From positions 372,001 through 436,000 of the forward strand of contig CAWAND010000004.1 in NCBI GenBank assembly GCA_963783335.1: a DNA stretch of 64,000 nt. The letters run 5' to 3'. This DNA comes from CAWAND01 sp963783335. GTDB lineage: Bacteria; Chloroflexota; Anaerolineae; Anaerolineales; E44-bin32. The position numbers were made by a program, and so were the translations under genes. Of this stretch, positions 1-7,993 are shown piece by piece (the stretch's first letter is position 1; the number at the start of each line of letters is the position of its first letter). Below the pieces are notes generated by a model. The model made no database searches and had not been told where the DNA came from. It saw only the letters and a list, made by a program, of their open reading frames with translations.

Positions 1-281
1 TGAGCCACCTCGTCGCCGAAGTCTCGGCGCACATCTGCCAGCGTGACCGATGTGTCTTCAACTGTGTCATGGAGCAAGGCTGCTGCAATTACTGGGACGG
101 GCGCCCCCAAGTCCTGAAGGATAGAGGCGACCGCCAAGCAGTGATTGATGTAGGGCTCTCCCGAAGCGCGCTTCTGACCCGCATGGGCTTTCTTGGCGAC
201 GCGATAGGCGCGCTCAAGCAAGTCCTTATCGGCAGGACTGGTTGTCTCGGGAAGGGCTTCCAGTAGGGTCTTAACCTTCAT
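1..281 (-). CDS. RelA/SpoT-family (p)ppGpp synthetase/hydrolase, N-terminal part
   Basis: Partial gene running off the left edge; only the first 93 codons are present. The translation begins MKVKTLLEALPE and contains the HD hydrolase core of RelA/SpoT proteins: AYRVAKKAHAGQKRASGEPY, then HCLAVASIL, then the metal-binding AALLHDTVEDT. Known role of the family: making and degrading the stringent-response alarmone (p)ppGpp. An intact HD motif suggests that hydrolase activity is present; the synthetase, TGS and ACT domains would lie outside the window. The ATG is preceded by GAGG seven bases upstream, and a good promoter lies at 300-329. Confidence 0.9.
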   Translation of the reverse strand, partial: MKVKTLLEALPETTSPADKDLLERAYRVAKKAHAGQKRASGEPYINHCLAVASILQDLGAPVPVIAAALLHDTVEDTSVTLADVRRDFGDEVA

Positions 282-299
282 CTGACCTCATCTTCACGA

Positions 300-329
300 A
301 GTATAGTCGCTCGCGCTCGCCGGCATCAA
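300..329 (-). promoter_or_regulatory. Sigma-70-like promoter of the RelA/SpoT gene
   Basis: On the minus strand, TTGATG (329-324), an 18-base spacer and TATACT (305-300). The predicted transcription start leaves a leader of about a dozen bases that carries the GAGG ribosome site. Seen by eye only. Confidence 0.5.
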
Positions 330-364
330 GTGAAAGTGGTCGGTGATGATATCCGCAATACAAG

Positions 365-393
365 AAGCGCCCCGCCATTCAGGCAGGGCGCTT
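365..393 (-). terminator. Hairpin downstream of the PPIC isomerase gene
   Basis: Arms 365-376 and 382-393 pair over 12 positions with one mismatch around a 5-base loop, about 50 bases past the stop of the minus-strand isomerase gene. The T-tract after it is weak, so termination strength is uncertain. Confidence 0.5.
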
Positions 394-442
394 GGGACAC
401 TGGCTCGATCCTGCGAAGCGCCGTCCGGGCCGGCGCACCCCC

Positions 443-1690
443 TCATTGCTGGGGCTGAGTGACCCCCTGCACCGTCGGAACCAGTTGCGCCGGGCTGCCT
501 TCAACTTTGATGTCGGCGGCATCCTGCTGGTCCTGCAGCCACTGGTTGAACTTCGCCTGCACGACCTGGGTAAAAGTCGAGTCGTCAAGTGCACGATCTT
601 CCTTGCCTAGCACTTGGATGATATGCCATCCGAAGCTGGTCTGCACGGGATCGCTCACCTGGCCCACCGGGGTTGAAAAGGCGACATCTTCGAAGGCCTT
701 CACAGTCTGCCCGCGCGCAATCCAGCCAAGGTCTCCCCCGTTGTTCTTGTTCGATGAGTCGGTCGAGAACTGCGCAGCGAGATCATCCCATGACTGGCCG
801 GACTTGAAACGATTTAAGACATCCTTTGCTGTGGCTTCGTCCTTGACAAGAATGTGCCTGACGTGGACCTCTTCCTGGACCCGCGGCGTGTCGGATCGGA
901 ACGCCGCCAACAGCCGATCTTGGTAGACCTTTGCCCTGTAGAAGTTGCGCAGGTCTTGCTCGGTTACCCCTGCCGAATTGAGATCGTTCAAGTAGGTCTG
1001 AAAATCGCTGCTGAAAGCGGCTTCGGTGTAAGGAGTTGGCGTCGGTCGGGGCGTGCTTGTTGGCGCGACGGTCGGCGTGGGGCCCTGCGTGGCCGTTGCG
1101 GACGGCGTGATGGAAGCCAGCGCCGTGGCGCTCAATGTTGCCGTCGGCGCCAGCGAGGCGGTCGGCGCCGGCGTAGGCGTCCCATTCGGATAGTACCCAA
1201 ATGAGCTCTGGATGGCCTGGGTTACATCATCCTCCGTCACGATGATCCCGCGCTTCTTAGCCTCTTTGCGGATGAGGATGTCCTTGATCAGTTGGTCTTG
1301 AACCTGCTGGGCCATCAGCGATGTGTTGCTGAGTTGGAGCTGCATCTGGGACAGCTGTTGCTGGACTTGAGATTGGACCTGAGGATCGTTCCCAAAGATC
1401 TGGAGCAACTGCTGGTACGAGTTGTACCTACTTAGGATGCCTTGTTGGACCAGCTTGGTGGTGGCTTGGAACTGATGTGCCGTCACAACCTCACCGTCGA
1501 CCGTAATGACCGCCCGGTTCGGCTGCAGGACATTCAAGTCATACCACCCATAGCCGAGGATGCCCACCAACAGCAAGACGGTGAGTGCCACACCAAAAAT
1601 GACCAGCCGGCGCATCCTCGCCTCGCGCTCAGCACGCGCAAGATGCTTGCGATGCCCCCGCTGGGGGATTACTGGACCGCGAGCGCTCAT
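443..1690 (-). CDS. PPIC-type peptidyl-prolyl isomerase (PrsA/SurA-like), membrane-anchored
   Basis: 415-residue extracytoplasmic folding chaperone. A basic N-terminus (residues 1-28) is followed by one membrane helix at about 29-47. Next come a SurA-like N-terminal helical region and a long Thr/Pro/Ala-rich linker at about 171-220. The parvulin rotamase domain spans about 276-363: VRHILVKDEATA, then NNGGDLGWIARGQ, then TSFGWHIIQVLG. The linker DNA is low complexity. Known role of the family: cis-trans isomerisation of prolyl bonds in exported proteins. The helix lacks a clear cleavage site, so I infer an anchored protein facing outside. Confidence 0.88.
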   Translation of the reverse strand: MSARGPVIPQRGHRKHLARAEREARMRRLVIFGVALTVLLLVGILGYGWYDLNVLQPNRAVITVDGEVVTAHQFQATTKLVQQGILSRYNSYQQLLQIFGNDPQVQSQVQQQLSQMQLQLSNTSLMAQQVQDQLIKDILIRKEAKKRGIIVTEDDVTQAIQSSFGYYPNGTPTPAPTASLAPTATLSATALASITPSATATQGPTPTVAPTSTPRPTPTPYTEAAFSSDFQTYLNDLNSAGVTEQDLRNFYRAKVYQDRLLAAFRSDTPRVQEEVHVRHILVKDEATAKDVLNRFKSGQSWDDLAAQFSTDSSNKNNGGDLGWIARGQTVKAFEDVAFSTPVGQVSDPVQTSFGWHIIQVLGKEDRALDDSTFTQVVQAKFNQWLQDQQDAADIKVEGSPAQLVPTVQGVTQPQQ

Positions 1691-1773
1691 GAGACTGCCT
1701 TACCCACGATGCGGCTACACTTCACAGACACTACTGCCGTAAGATACGTCCCTATGTTCATTGGACAGACGGC

Positions 1774-2197
1774 CTAGCGATGAGATTCGCCAGCATACGT
1801 GAGAAGCGCCATGTGGCGAGCGCGCTTCACCGCCTTGGCCACCATGCGTTGGTGCTTGGCGCATGTGCCTGTCTCCCGCCGGCCCCGAATCTTCCCTTGA
1901 TCGGTCACAAATCGGCGCAGCACATCCGTCTGTTTGTAGCCCAAGGTCTTGGTCTTGTCGGCGCAAAACTGACAAACTCGGGGGCGCCTTCCAAATCGAC
2001 CTCGAGAGGGTGGGCGGGAGGATCTCCCGGAGGATCTCCCCGAAGAAGAGCCTCTGGATGAGCTCGGCCGGCTTCTGCGATCCGAAGGGCGATCTTCACT
2101 TGAACTCTGAATCGTCCTCTTCTTCGTCCTCGTCTTCGATCTCGTCTTCCAGTTCTTCTTCTTCGAATTCTTCTTCGTTATCAAAGTCTTCAGCCAC
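1774..2197 (-). CDS. rpsR: 30S ribosomal protein S18, N-terminus split by a probable 1-base insertion
   Basis: The C-terminal 70 residues are unmistakable S18: RPRVCQFCADK, YKQTDVLRRFVT, then GKIRGRRETGTCAKHQRM. The S18 frame has no convincing start; the nearest is ATG 2214, which would give an odd Lys-rich leader. The only well-placed ribosome site, AAGGAG, lies 8 bases before GTG 2197. That GTG opens another frame encoding a very acidic 33-residue peptide (MAEDFDNEEEFEEE...) ending in TGA at 2096. Removing one base near 2100 fuses the acidic leader to S18 and gives exactly 141 codons including stop. I therefore take GTG 2197 as the start. Third gene of the rpsF-ssb-rpsR operon. S18 binds the 30S platform with S6. 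Confidence 0.8.
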
Positions 2198-2251
2198 GCG
2201 TCATGCTCCTTCATTCCATTGGCCATCCCGGGGATGACCCGGATCGGTATG

Positions 2252-2650
2252 TTATTCAGGTAGAGACTGTTCCTCGTTGGGAGTTCCCTCGGTGTAGGAA
2301 GCGCCATTACCGCCGCGCGAATCATCCAGCATGATCATCTCGCGCGCCACCACCTCGATTGCGCTCCGCTCCTGTCCGGAATTGTCCTGCCAACGACGGG
2401 TCTGGAGCCTTCCCTCGATGTAGGCCCTTTGGCCCTTACGCAGATATTGGTTGCACACTTCGGCCAGCCCACTCCAGGCGATGATGTTGAACCACTCCGT
2501 TTGCTCGCGGCGATCGCCTTCCGCATCATGCCATGTGGATGTCACGCCCATCGTGAAACTTGTGACGGGCCTGCCTGACGGCGTGTAGCGCATTTCCGGA
2601 TCACGCCCTAGGTTGCCGATCAACATCACTTTGTTCAGGCCGCGGCTCAT
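2252..2650 (-). CDS. ssb: Single-stranded DNA-binding protein
   Basis: 132-residue OB-fold SSB: MSRGLNKVMLIGNLGRDPEM at the N-terminus, then WFNIIAWSGLAEVCNQYLRKG and AYIEGRLQTRRWQD. It ends in a short acidic tail (NEEQSLPE) rather than the classic DDDIPF tip used for partner binding. ATG 2650 is chosen because AGGAGG lies 5 bases upstream; ATG 2653 would leave only 2. It sits between rpsF and rpsR, the common bacterial order, so it is probably translated from the ribosomal operon mRNA. Confidence 0.93.
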   Translation of the reverse strand: MSRGLNKVMLIGNLGRDPEMRYTPSGRPVTSFTMGVTSTWHDAEGDRREQTEWFNIIAWSGLAEVCNQYLRKGQRAYIEGRLQTRRWQDNSGQERSAIEVVAREMIMLDDSRGGNGASYTEGTPNEEQSLPE

Positions 2651-2693
2651 CATGCCCTCCTGCGTAGACCTCACGCCAATCCTGGAGCGAACT

Positions 2694-2984
2694 CTAGACT
2701 TCTTCCTTGAGCGTGATCATGAAACGCAGGATATCTTCATTGAGCCTCAGATCGCGCTCGACAACTCCACTCGCTTGTGGCGGCATCTGTGTCTGGAAGA
2801 AAAGATAGTATCCATCTCGATTGCCATCGATCGGGTAGGCCAAACGGCGACGACCCCAGCGCTCGACGTCATACGCCTTGCCGTCGGCAGCCGAAATCCA
2901 ATTGCTCACTTTTTCCTCAAGCTGTTGAACGGCCTGGTCGTCGAGATCTGGGTTGACGATAATGGCCACTTCATAGTTGCGCAT
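2694..2984 (-). CDS. rpsF: 30S ribosomal protein S6
   Basis: 96-residue S6: MRNYEVAIIVNPDLDDQ, then the conserved WGRRRLAYPIDGNRDGYY and LNEDILRFMITL. The normal length is about 95-100. AAAGGAGG lies 7 bases before ATG 2984, which rules out the longer open frame upstream. First gene of the rpsF-ssb-rpsR operon. S6 pairs with S18 on the 30S platform. A hairpin in the leader (3052-3070) may take part in S6:S18 autoregulation. Confidence 0.95.
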   Translation of the reverse strand: MRNYEVAIIVNPDLDDQAVQQLEEKVSNWISAADGKAYDVERWGRRRLAYPIDGNRDGYYLFFQTQMPPQASGVVERDLRLNEDILRFMITLKEEV

Positions 2985-3051
2985 TGGAGAACCTCCTTTC
3001 CTCGGGATTGCCCCCAACCCAAGCCTCGGGCGAGACCGACTGGGAGCGGAA

Positions 3052-3070
3052 ACGCCTGACCTTCAGGCGT
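3052..3070 (-). promoter_or_regulatory. Hairpin in the rpsF leader
   Basis: Perfect 8-base arms (ACGCCTGA / TCAGGCGT) around a 3-base loop, 68-86 bases upstream of the rpsF start. Many bacteria carry an S6:S18-binding structure in this leader. Whether this hairpin has the required CCG elements is not established, so the regulatory role is inference. Confidence 0.35.
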
Positions 3071-3155
3071 CGCAACTGCGGAAGTGTACCACAAACTTGT
3101 CCGCCGCCGGGGTCACCTCTTACCTCCCAATCCGTCATCATGGACCCGCCCAAAC

Positions 3156-3184
3156 TTGACGAATTTCGATTATTTCGGTATATT
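3156..3184 (+). promoter_or_regulatory. Promoter of the GbsR-like regulator, near-leaderless
   Basis: TTGACG (3156-3161), a 17-base spacer and TATATT (3179-3184). The expected transcription start falls at about 3190-3192, only a few bases before ATG 3194. The stretch also holds repeats of TTTCG/TTCCG that could be an operator for autoregulation. Confidence 0.65.
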
Positions 3185-3193
3185 CCGTAATGA

Positions 3194-3760
3194 ATGAAGA
3201 CCATGGATGATACTGAGCCTTTGCGTCTGACACCTGCCATCAAGACCTTCGTCCTGCATTGGGGCGAAATGGGTAGCCGGTGGGGGATCAGTCGCACGGT
3301 GGCACAGATTCACGCACTGCTTTACTTGGCGCCCCGCCCTTTGAACGCTGAAGAGATCGCCGAGACGCTTTCGCTCGCCAGATCAACCGTCAGCACGAGC
3401 CTGCGCGAGCTTCAGGGCTGGGGCCTAATCCGCTTGGTGCACGTTTTGGGGGATCGCCGCGATCACTTCGAGGGCATCGACGACGTCTGGGAGATGTTTC
3501 GTAAGATTGTAGCAGAGCGGAAGAAGAGAGAGGTGGATCCCACCTTGGAGATTCTGAAGGAAACCCAGCGCCTCAGCCTAGAGAACGGCGCCCCACCCGA
3601 AGTCACAGGCAAGCTTCAGTCCATGCTCGACTTCTTCGAAGCCCTCGACACATTCTACGCCAGGGCCAATCGGTTGAGCACCTCCAACCTCCGCTCGATC
3701 ATGAAAGCCGGAGGTGACCTTGGCGCTCGGCTTTTCGGCGAAACAGACACCCGGCCGTAG
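3194..3760 (+). CDS. GbsR/MarR-family transcriptional regulator
   Basis: 188-residue winged-helix regulator of the GbsR type. Residues about 20-90 hold the fold: WGISRTVAQIHALLYLAPRP, then EEIAETLSLARSTVSTSLRE, the recognition helix region, and GLIRLVHVLGDRRDHFEG, the wing. A long C-terminal helical part (about 100-185) should mediate dimerisation. The family controls osmoprotectant or export genes; the target here is unknown, and autoregulation is plausible from the promoter repeats. ATG 3203 is an alternative start. No Shine-Dalgarno precedes 3194, which fits leaderless translation. Confidence 0.85.
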   Translation: MKTMDDTEPLRLTPAIKTFVLHWGEMGSRWGISRTVAQIHALLYLAPRPLNAEEIAETLSLARSTVSTSLRELQGWGLIRLVHVLGDRRDHFEGIDDVWEMFRKIVAERKKREVDPTLEILKETQRLSLENGAPPEVTGKLQSMLDFFEALDTFYARANRLSTSNLRSIMKAGGDLGARLFGETDTRP

Positions 3761-3812
3761 GATGGATTGCACATGAGGCCCGCGTTCCGGAGAGGGAACA
3801 GATGTTTCAAGG

Positions 3813-3818
3813 TATAAT
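3813..3818 (+). promoter_or_regulatory. Isolated -10 element TATAAT before the phosphohexomutase gene
   Basis: A consensus -10 hexamer in the 211-base gap 3761-3971, with no good -35 at 17 bases. If used, it gives a leader of about 145 bases to ATG 3972. The rest of the gap shows nothing recognisable. Confidence 0.35.
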
Positions 3819-3971
3819 GTCCGGCACACAAAGCCATGGTCGCTTGATCGAGCCGCCCGCTCTGGGCCGCCGGCAGCAGGCTAAGGGGACGTTGCAGCAT
3901 TTTCAGCCAGGATTGGCCAAGCCTGGCTTCTTTCTTGCCGTCACAAGTAGCCACCTTTGAGGAGGCATGGC

Positions 3972-5396
3972 ATGACCGAACCCGTAATCCATTTCGGCAC
4001 CGACGGCTGGCGGGGCAAGATCGCCGAGGACTACACATTCAGCAGCGTCCGCCGTTGTGCCCACGGGTTCGCCCTATTCCTAAAGGAGCAGAATGTCGGC
4101 GATTCAGTCATCGTCGGGTATGACAAGCGGTTCAATTCCGAGGGCTTTGCGGCCGCTGTGGCCGAAGTCCTTGCCGGCAACGGATTGCACGTCTTGCTGA
4201 CTGAGGGTCCGACCCCTACCCCGGCGATCTCTTATTCCGTGGTGGCACATGATGCCGCCGGGGCCGTCAACATTACCGCCTCCCACAATCCCGCCACCGA
4301 CAACGGCTTCAAGGTTCGGGATGAACATGGAGGCGCAGTCAGCCCCGAAGGACTGGCCACTATTGAGTCCCTTATCCCGGACGATCCCGATTCGATCCCG
4401 ACCGCGCCTCTCGAAGAAGCCAAATCCAATGGCCAGGTCGAACTCTTCGATGCCGCTCCAAAGTATTTCGAACAGATCCGCCGTTTGATCGATCTTCAGC
4501 CCATCCTGGATGCCGGGTTGACTGTCCTCTACGATCCGATGTGGGGCAACGGTGCCGGCTGGTTCTCAAAGCTCTTAGAGGGCGGGAGGACGCGCCTGAT
4601 ATCGATTCACGACCATCGAAACCCTATCTTCCCGGAAATGCTCCGGCCTGAACCGATCCGCCCGAACATCGATCCTGGCTTGCGCGCCACGCTCAAAGAA
4701 GGCGCTGATGTGCTCATCATCAACGATGGTGATGCTGACCGAGTTGGCTTGGGCGATGAACATGGTGAATTCATTGACCAGCTGCGAGCCTACGCTCTCC
4801 TCGCTTACTATTTGCTCGAAGTCCGCGGGGAACGCGGCCCAATTGTAAAGACTCTTTCGACGACGTCGATGCTGAACAAACTGGGTAAGATATATGATGT
4901 GCCTGTGATCGAAACGGGGGTGGGGTTCAAGTACGTGGCGCCCAAAATGCTTGAAGTTGATGCGCTGATCGGCGGAGAAGAATCCGGTGGCTATGCGTTT
5001 CGCGGACATGTTCCGGAGCGAGATGGTATCCTGGCCGGATTGTACCTTCTGGACATGATGGTCAGGCTGGGATCCCAGCCTTCCGGCCTCGTGAACACGC
5101 TCTTTGAGAAGGTCGGGCCGCATTTCTACGATCGCATTGACTCGCCCTTGCCGCCCGGCGAACGAAGCCAGTACGAGAAGAATATCCATTCGGCCAAACC
5201 AAAGACGATTGGTGGCCTGAAGGTCACCGGGCTGGAGACGCTGGATGGTTTCAAATTCGGATTGGAGGACGGCGGTTGGCTTCTGATCCGGTTCTCGGGC
5301 ACCGAACCCATCGTCCGAGTTTACTGTGAGACGACGAAAAAGGATCGTGTCCAGCCGATCCTAAAGGACGGCTTGAAAATCGTAGGCATTGCATGA
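3972..5396 (+). CDS. Alpha-D-phosphohexomutase (phosphoglucomutase/phosphomannomutase)
   Basis: 474-residue four-domain phosphohexomutase that interconverts hexose 1- and 6-phosphates for glycogen and cell-wall precursor synthesis. The active-site motifs are all present: phosphoserine loop TASHNP (102-107), metal loop DGDADR (252-257), sugar-binding GEESGG (about 340), and phosphate-binding RFSGTEP near the C-terminus. The start is ATG 3972, with GAGGAGG six bases upstream; the open frame begins earlier at a TTG (3957) with no site. It overlaps tatD by ATGA, so the two are coupled. Glucose versus mannose preference cannot be read from sequence. Confidence 0.9.
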   Translation: MTEPVIHFGTDGWRGKIAEDYTFSSVRRCAHGFALFLKEQNVGDSVIVGYDKRFNSEGFAAAVAEVLAGNGLHVLLTEGPTPTPAISYSVVAHDAAGAVNITASHNPATDNGFKVRDEHGGAVSPEGLATIESLIPDDPDSIPTAPLEEAKSNGQVELFDAAPKYFEQIRRLIDLQPILDAGLTVLYDPMWGNGAGWFSKLLEGGRTRLISIHDHRNPIFPEMLRPEPIRPNIDPGLRATLKEGADVLIINDGDADRVGLGDEHGEFIDQLRAYALLAYYLLEVRGERGPIVKTLSTTSMLNKLGKIYDVPVIETGVGFKYVAPKMLEVDALIGGEESGGYAFRGHVPERDGILAGLYLLDMMVRLGSQPSGLVNTLFEKVGPHFYDRIDSPLPPGERSQYEKNIHSAKPKTIGGLKVTGLETLDGFKFGLEDGGWLLIRFSGTEPIVRVYCETTKKDRVQPILKDGLKIVGIA

Positions 5397-6223
5397 CCAA
5401 GATCCAGCTTGTGGCCGACACGCACTGCCATCTCACCCTCGACCAATTCGATGTCGACCGGGACGAGGTCATGGCGCGCGCCGAAGAAGCCGGGGTATCA
5501 CCCATCTTAATCCCGGGAACAGACCTCCCCAGCAGCAGACGAGCTGTTGAGCTGGCCCAGGCCAGCCGAGTGCTGTTTGCCGCCGTGGGGGTGCATCCCC
5601 ATGAAGCCAAGACATGGACCGAATCCACGCCCAAGGATCTGGCCGAACTCGCCAGCAACCCAGTTGTGGTTGCGATCGGCGAGATTGGCTTGGATTTCTA
5701 CCGAGAATACTCTCCCCGTTCGGTTCAAGAACATGTTTTCGAATCACAGCTCGAACTGGCGGCAGAGCTGGGGCTGCCTGTCATTGTTCATCAACGTGAC
5801 GCCGAGGACGAGGTCCTGTCGAGGCTTGTTGCCTGGCATGAAAATCTTCCCGACGGTCTTCTGCGTGAACGCCCGGGAGTACTGCACGGCTTCTCGAGTT
5901 CTCTCGCCATGGCTGAGCGTGCCGTCCAGGCCGGTTTCTACCTCGGATTGGGTGGGCCCGTCACCTTCAAGAACGCCAAGTCGCTTCGACAGATCGTGCC
6001 GTCACTCCCCCTCGATCGCCTACTAACTGAAACCGATGCTCCTTTCCTGGCGCCCCACCCTCATCGCGGGAAACGCAACGAACCGGCGATGACGCGTTTC
6101 GTCGCCCAGGAGCTTTCAACCCTTATGGAGTCTCCGCTAGATGTTGTCGCCCAAGTCACGTCAAACAACGCCGCCTCACTCTTCGGTTGGGACCATGGAA
6201 CCGCTAACCGCCACCTTCTTTGA
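5393..6223 (+). CDS. TatD-family metal-dependent hydrolase (DNase-like)
   Basis: 276-residue TIM-barrel hydrolase. Metal ligands are visible in order: DTHCHL (10-15), GEIGLDF near 103, HQRDAEDE near 136, HGFSS near 163, and the terminal TETDAPFLAP. TatD enzymes are two-metal nucleases or D-aminoacyl-tRNA/peptide hydrolases; the substrate is unknown here. Starts inside the phosphohexomutase stop (ATGA) and ends 29 bases into the polyprenyl synthase gene, so it sits in one plus-strand operon. Confidence 0.88.
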   Translation: MTKIQLVADTHCHLTLDQFDVDRDEVMARAEEAGVSPILIPGTDLPSSRRAVELAQASRVLFAAVGVHPHEAKTWTESTPKDLAELASNPVVVAIGEIGLDFYREYSPRSVQEHVFESQLELAAELGLPVIVHQRDAEDEVLSRLVAWHENLPDGLLRERPGVLHGFSSSLAMAERAVQAGFYLGLGGPVTFKNAKSLRQIVPSLPLDRLLTETDAPFLAPHPHRGKRNEPAMTRFVAQELSTLMESPLDVVAQVTSNNAASLFGWDHGTANRHLL

Positions 6224-7166
6224 TCTAGTTCGGAACGACATGCCGGAAGTCGAGACACGAATGAGGTCTCACCCTGGCAGCTATCATCCAAGTCTGGACA
6301 TGGCCGTTGACCATTTGTTGGCATCGGGTGGCAAACGGATCCGTCCGACATTGGTGCTTCTGTGCGGAGGCATGCTGGGTGCCGACCATGACCGCTTGGT
6401 GACGCTGGCCTCCGCCATCGAGCTCCTGCATACGGCAACTTTGGTTCACGACGATCTGATTGACGAGGCCTCGCTGCGCCGCGGCACCCCAACTCTCAAC
6501 TCCCAATGGACTCCCGGTGCCACGGTCCTGACAGGAGACTACATTTTCGCCCGAGCGGCCCACCTGGCTGCGCGGACAGGCTCGCTCAACATTATGGAAC
6601 GTTTCGCTGAGACGTTGATGTCGATAGTCAATGGCGAGATCACGCAGCTGTTTGGCACCCGATCTGATGATCTTCGGCGTGATTACTACGACCGCATTTA
6701 TGCCAAGACCGCCTCGCTGTTCGAATTAGCGGCTGAAGGCGGAGCCCTGCTGAGTGATGTCGACGCTACCGTCGCCGAGGACATCAAGCAGTTCGGGTAT
6801 GCCATTGGTGTGGCTTTCCAAATTGTGGATGATGTGCTTGACTTCGTTGGCGACCCGGCTGAAGTTGGAAAGCCCGTTGCCAGCGACCTTCGGCAGGGTC
6901 TGATCACCCTTCCGACCGTGTACCATCTGGAGAAGAACGCTGACAACCCGTCGCTTCAACGCCTTATTCGAAACGAACGTCTCGATGGCGCCGAGATGGA
7001 CCGCTTGGTCGAAGATATTCGCAGCTCGGGCGCCATCAAAAGGGCGCGGGATGAAGCCAACTCTTTGATCAGGGAGGCGGAGACGATTCTGGCAGATATG
7101 CCGCCATCTCCGGAGCGGGACGCGCTTTCTGATCTGGCCAAGTATGTCGTCAAACGGACAGTATGA
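6195..7166 (+). CDS. Polyprenyl diphosphate synthase (trans-prenyltransferase)
   Basis: 323-residue all-helical prenyltransferase that condenses isopentenyl diphosphate onto allylic primers to make a long-chain prenyl diphosphate, for quinone tails or related lipids. Both aspartate-rich motifs are present, DDLIDEASLRR and QIVDDVLDFVGD, with GGKRIRP before the first and the late-helix signature AEVGKPVASDLRQGLITLP. ATG 6195 is chosen by family length. The open frame extends 54 bases further into tatD without a ribosome site. Chain length is not predictable by eye. Confidence 0.9.
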   Translation: MEPLTATFFDLVRNDMPEVETRMRSHPGSYHPSLDMAVDHLLASGGKRIRPTLVLLCGGMLGADHDRLVTLASAIELLHTATLVHDDLIDEASLRRGTPTLNSQWTPGATVLTGDYIFARAAHLAARTGSLNIMERFAETLMSIVNGEITQLFGTRSDDLRRDYYDRIYAKTASLFELAAEGGALLSDVDATVAEDIKQFGYAIGVAFQIVDDVLDFVGDPAEVGKPVASDLRQGLITLPTVYHLEKNADNPSLQRLIRNERLDGAEMDRLVEDIRSSGAIKRARDEANSLIREAETILADMPPSPERDALSDLAKYVVKRTV

Positions 7167-7191
7167 CGAGTTCGATATCAGGGAGGCAGAC

Positions 7192-7524
7192 ATGGATATC
7201 AGTCGAGAGGCGTACAAGCGCGTCACGGTGATCACTGTCACTGGACGTGTCGATTCGAGCACGGCCGACCAATTTGAGGCCGCCGTGAACGAAGAACTCA
7301 AGTCGGGCCAGCGGAATCTGATTTTCGACCTCAACCAAGTTGATTTTCTCTCCTCTGCCGGCCTGCGGATCCTGGTGATGTCTCGCAAGGAAGCACAAAA
7401 AGGCGGCGGGGTCGTGCGCCTGGCCCAGCCCTCCGAACGCGTCAAGGAGACCCTCGAAATCGCTGGGCTCGACGTTCTCTTTGAATCCTTCCCCTCTCGT
7501 GAGGAGGCGGTCGCCGCGTACTAG
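7192..7524 (+). CDS. Anti-anti-sigma factor (STAS domain, RsbV-like)
   Basis: 110-residue single STAS domain: VTVITVTGRVDSSTADQFEA, then LIFDLNQVDFLSSAGLRILV. The serine of the DFLSSAG motif is the usual phosphorylation site. When dephosphorylated, such proteins bind the partner kinase and release a sigma factor or other output. ATG 7192 follows AGGGAGG. Only 3 bases separate it from the anti-sigma kinase gene, and the phosphatase gene comes next, so this is a complete three-part switch without a sigma gene nearby. Confidence 0.92.
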   Translation: MDISREAYKRVTVITVTGRVDSSTADQFEAAVNEELKSGQRNLIFDLNQVDFLSSAGLRILVMSRKEAQKGGGVVRLAQPSERVKETLEIAGLDVLFESFPSREEAVAAY

Positions 7525-7527
7525 GCG

Positions 7528-7956
7528 ATGAGGATGCCTACCCGCTCTCTCGTCGTGCCTGCCATCTTGGCCGAAGTTGCCCCCATCTGTGATCTTGTGA
7601 ACGACGAAGCGCTCGCTGCCGGCTTCGACAGCAGGACCAGCTACGCTTGCCAGCTGGCCGTTGGCGAGGCTTGTGAGAACATCATCATCCATGGCTACGG
7701 AGAGCGGGCCTCGGGCCAGATCGCGGTTACAGTCAACTCCGAACCCGGTGAGCTCACGATTGAACTGGCTGACACAGCACCCCCCTTCAACCCTGCTGAA
7801 AGGCACCCGGGCCCCCCAGATCCGGACGATCCCCGGCTCGGCGGGTTGGGCCTTCTCATCATGCATCGGGTCATGGACGAGATCGACTACGCACGCCGCC
7901 CAGGCGGCAACACGCTAACCATGCGAAAGGCACAAGAAGCGGGCTTCGATTCTTGA
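7528..7956 (+). CDS. Anti-sigma factor serine kinase (RsbW-like HATPase)
   Basis: 142-residue GHKL ATPase of the RsbW/SpoIIAB type. The N-box is QLAVGEACENIIIHGYGE, the ADTAPPFNP segment follows, and the G-box is GGLGLLIMHRVMDEIDY. The family phosphorylates an RsbV-like antagonist and sequesters its sigma factor. Its place between the STAS and PP2C genes supports that function. No sigma factor gene is visible in the window, so the regulated target is elsewhere or not a sigma factor. Confidence 0.9.
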   Translation: MRMPTRSLVVPAILAEVAPICDLVNDEALAAGFDSRTSYACQLAVGEACENIIIHGYGERASGQIAVTVNSEPGELTIELADTAPPFNPAERHPGPPDPDDPRLGGLGLLIMHRVMDEIDYARRPGGNTLTMRKAQEAGFDS

Positions 7957-7993
7957 ACCCTTCACCCCCGCACCCACGGACACCTGGTGCCTG

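Noticed and set aside
1020..1190. Repetitive CGTCGGCG-like DNA as possible CRISPR or tandem repeat
   Set aside because: It encodes the Thr/Pro-rich linker of the PPIC isomerase; unit length and spacing vary.
2101..2180. TTC/GAA-rich tract as a microsatellite
   Set aside because: It is explained by the acidic leader frame of S18 (GAA/GAG codons).
1774..2325. Long S18 reading frame starting at 2325
   Set aside because: It would overlap ssb by 74 bases and lacks a ribosome site. S18 homology begins only around residue 110.
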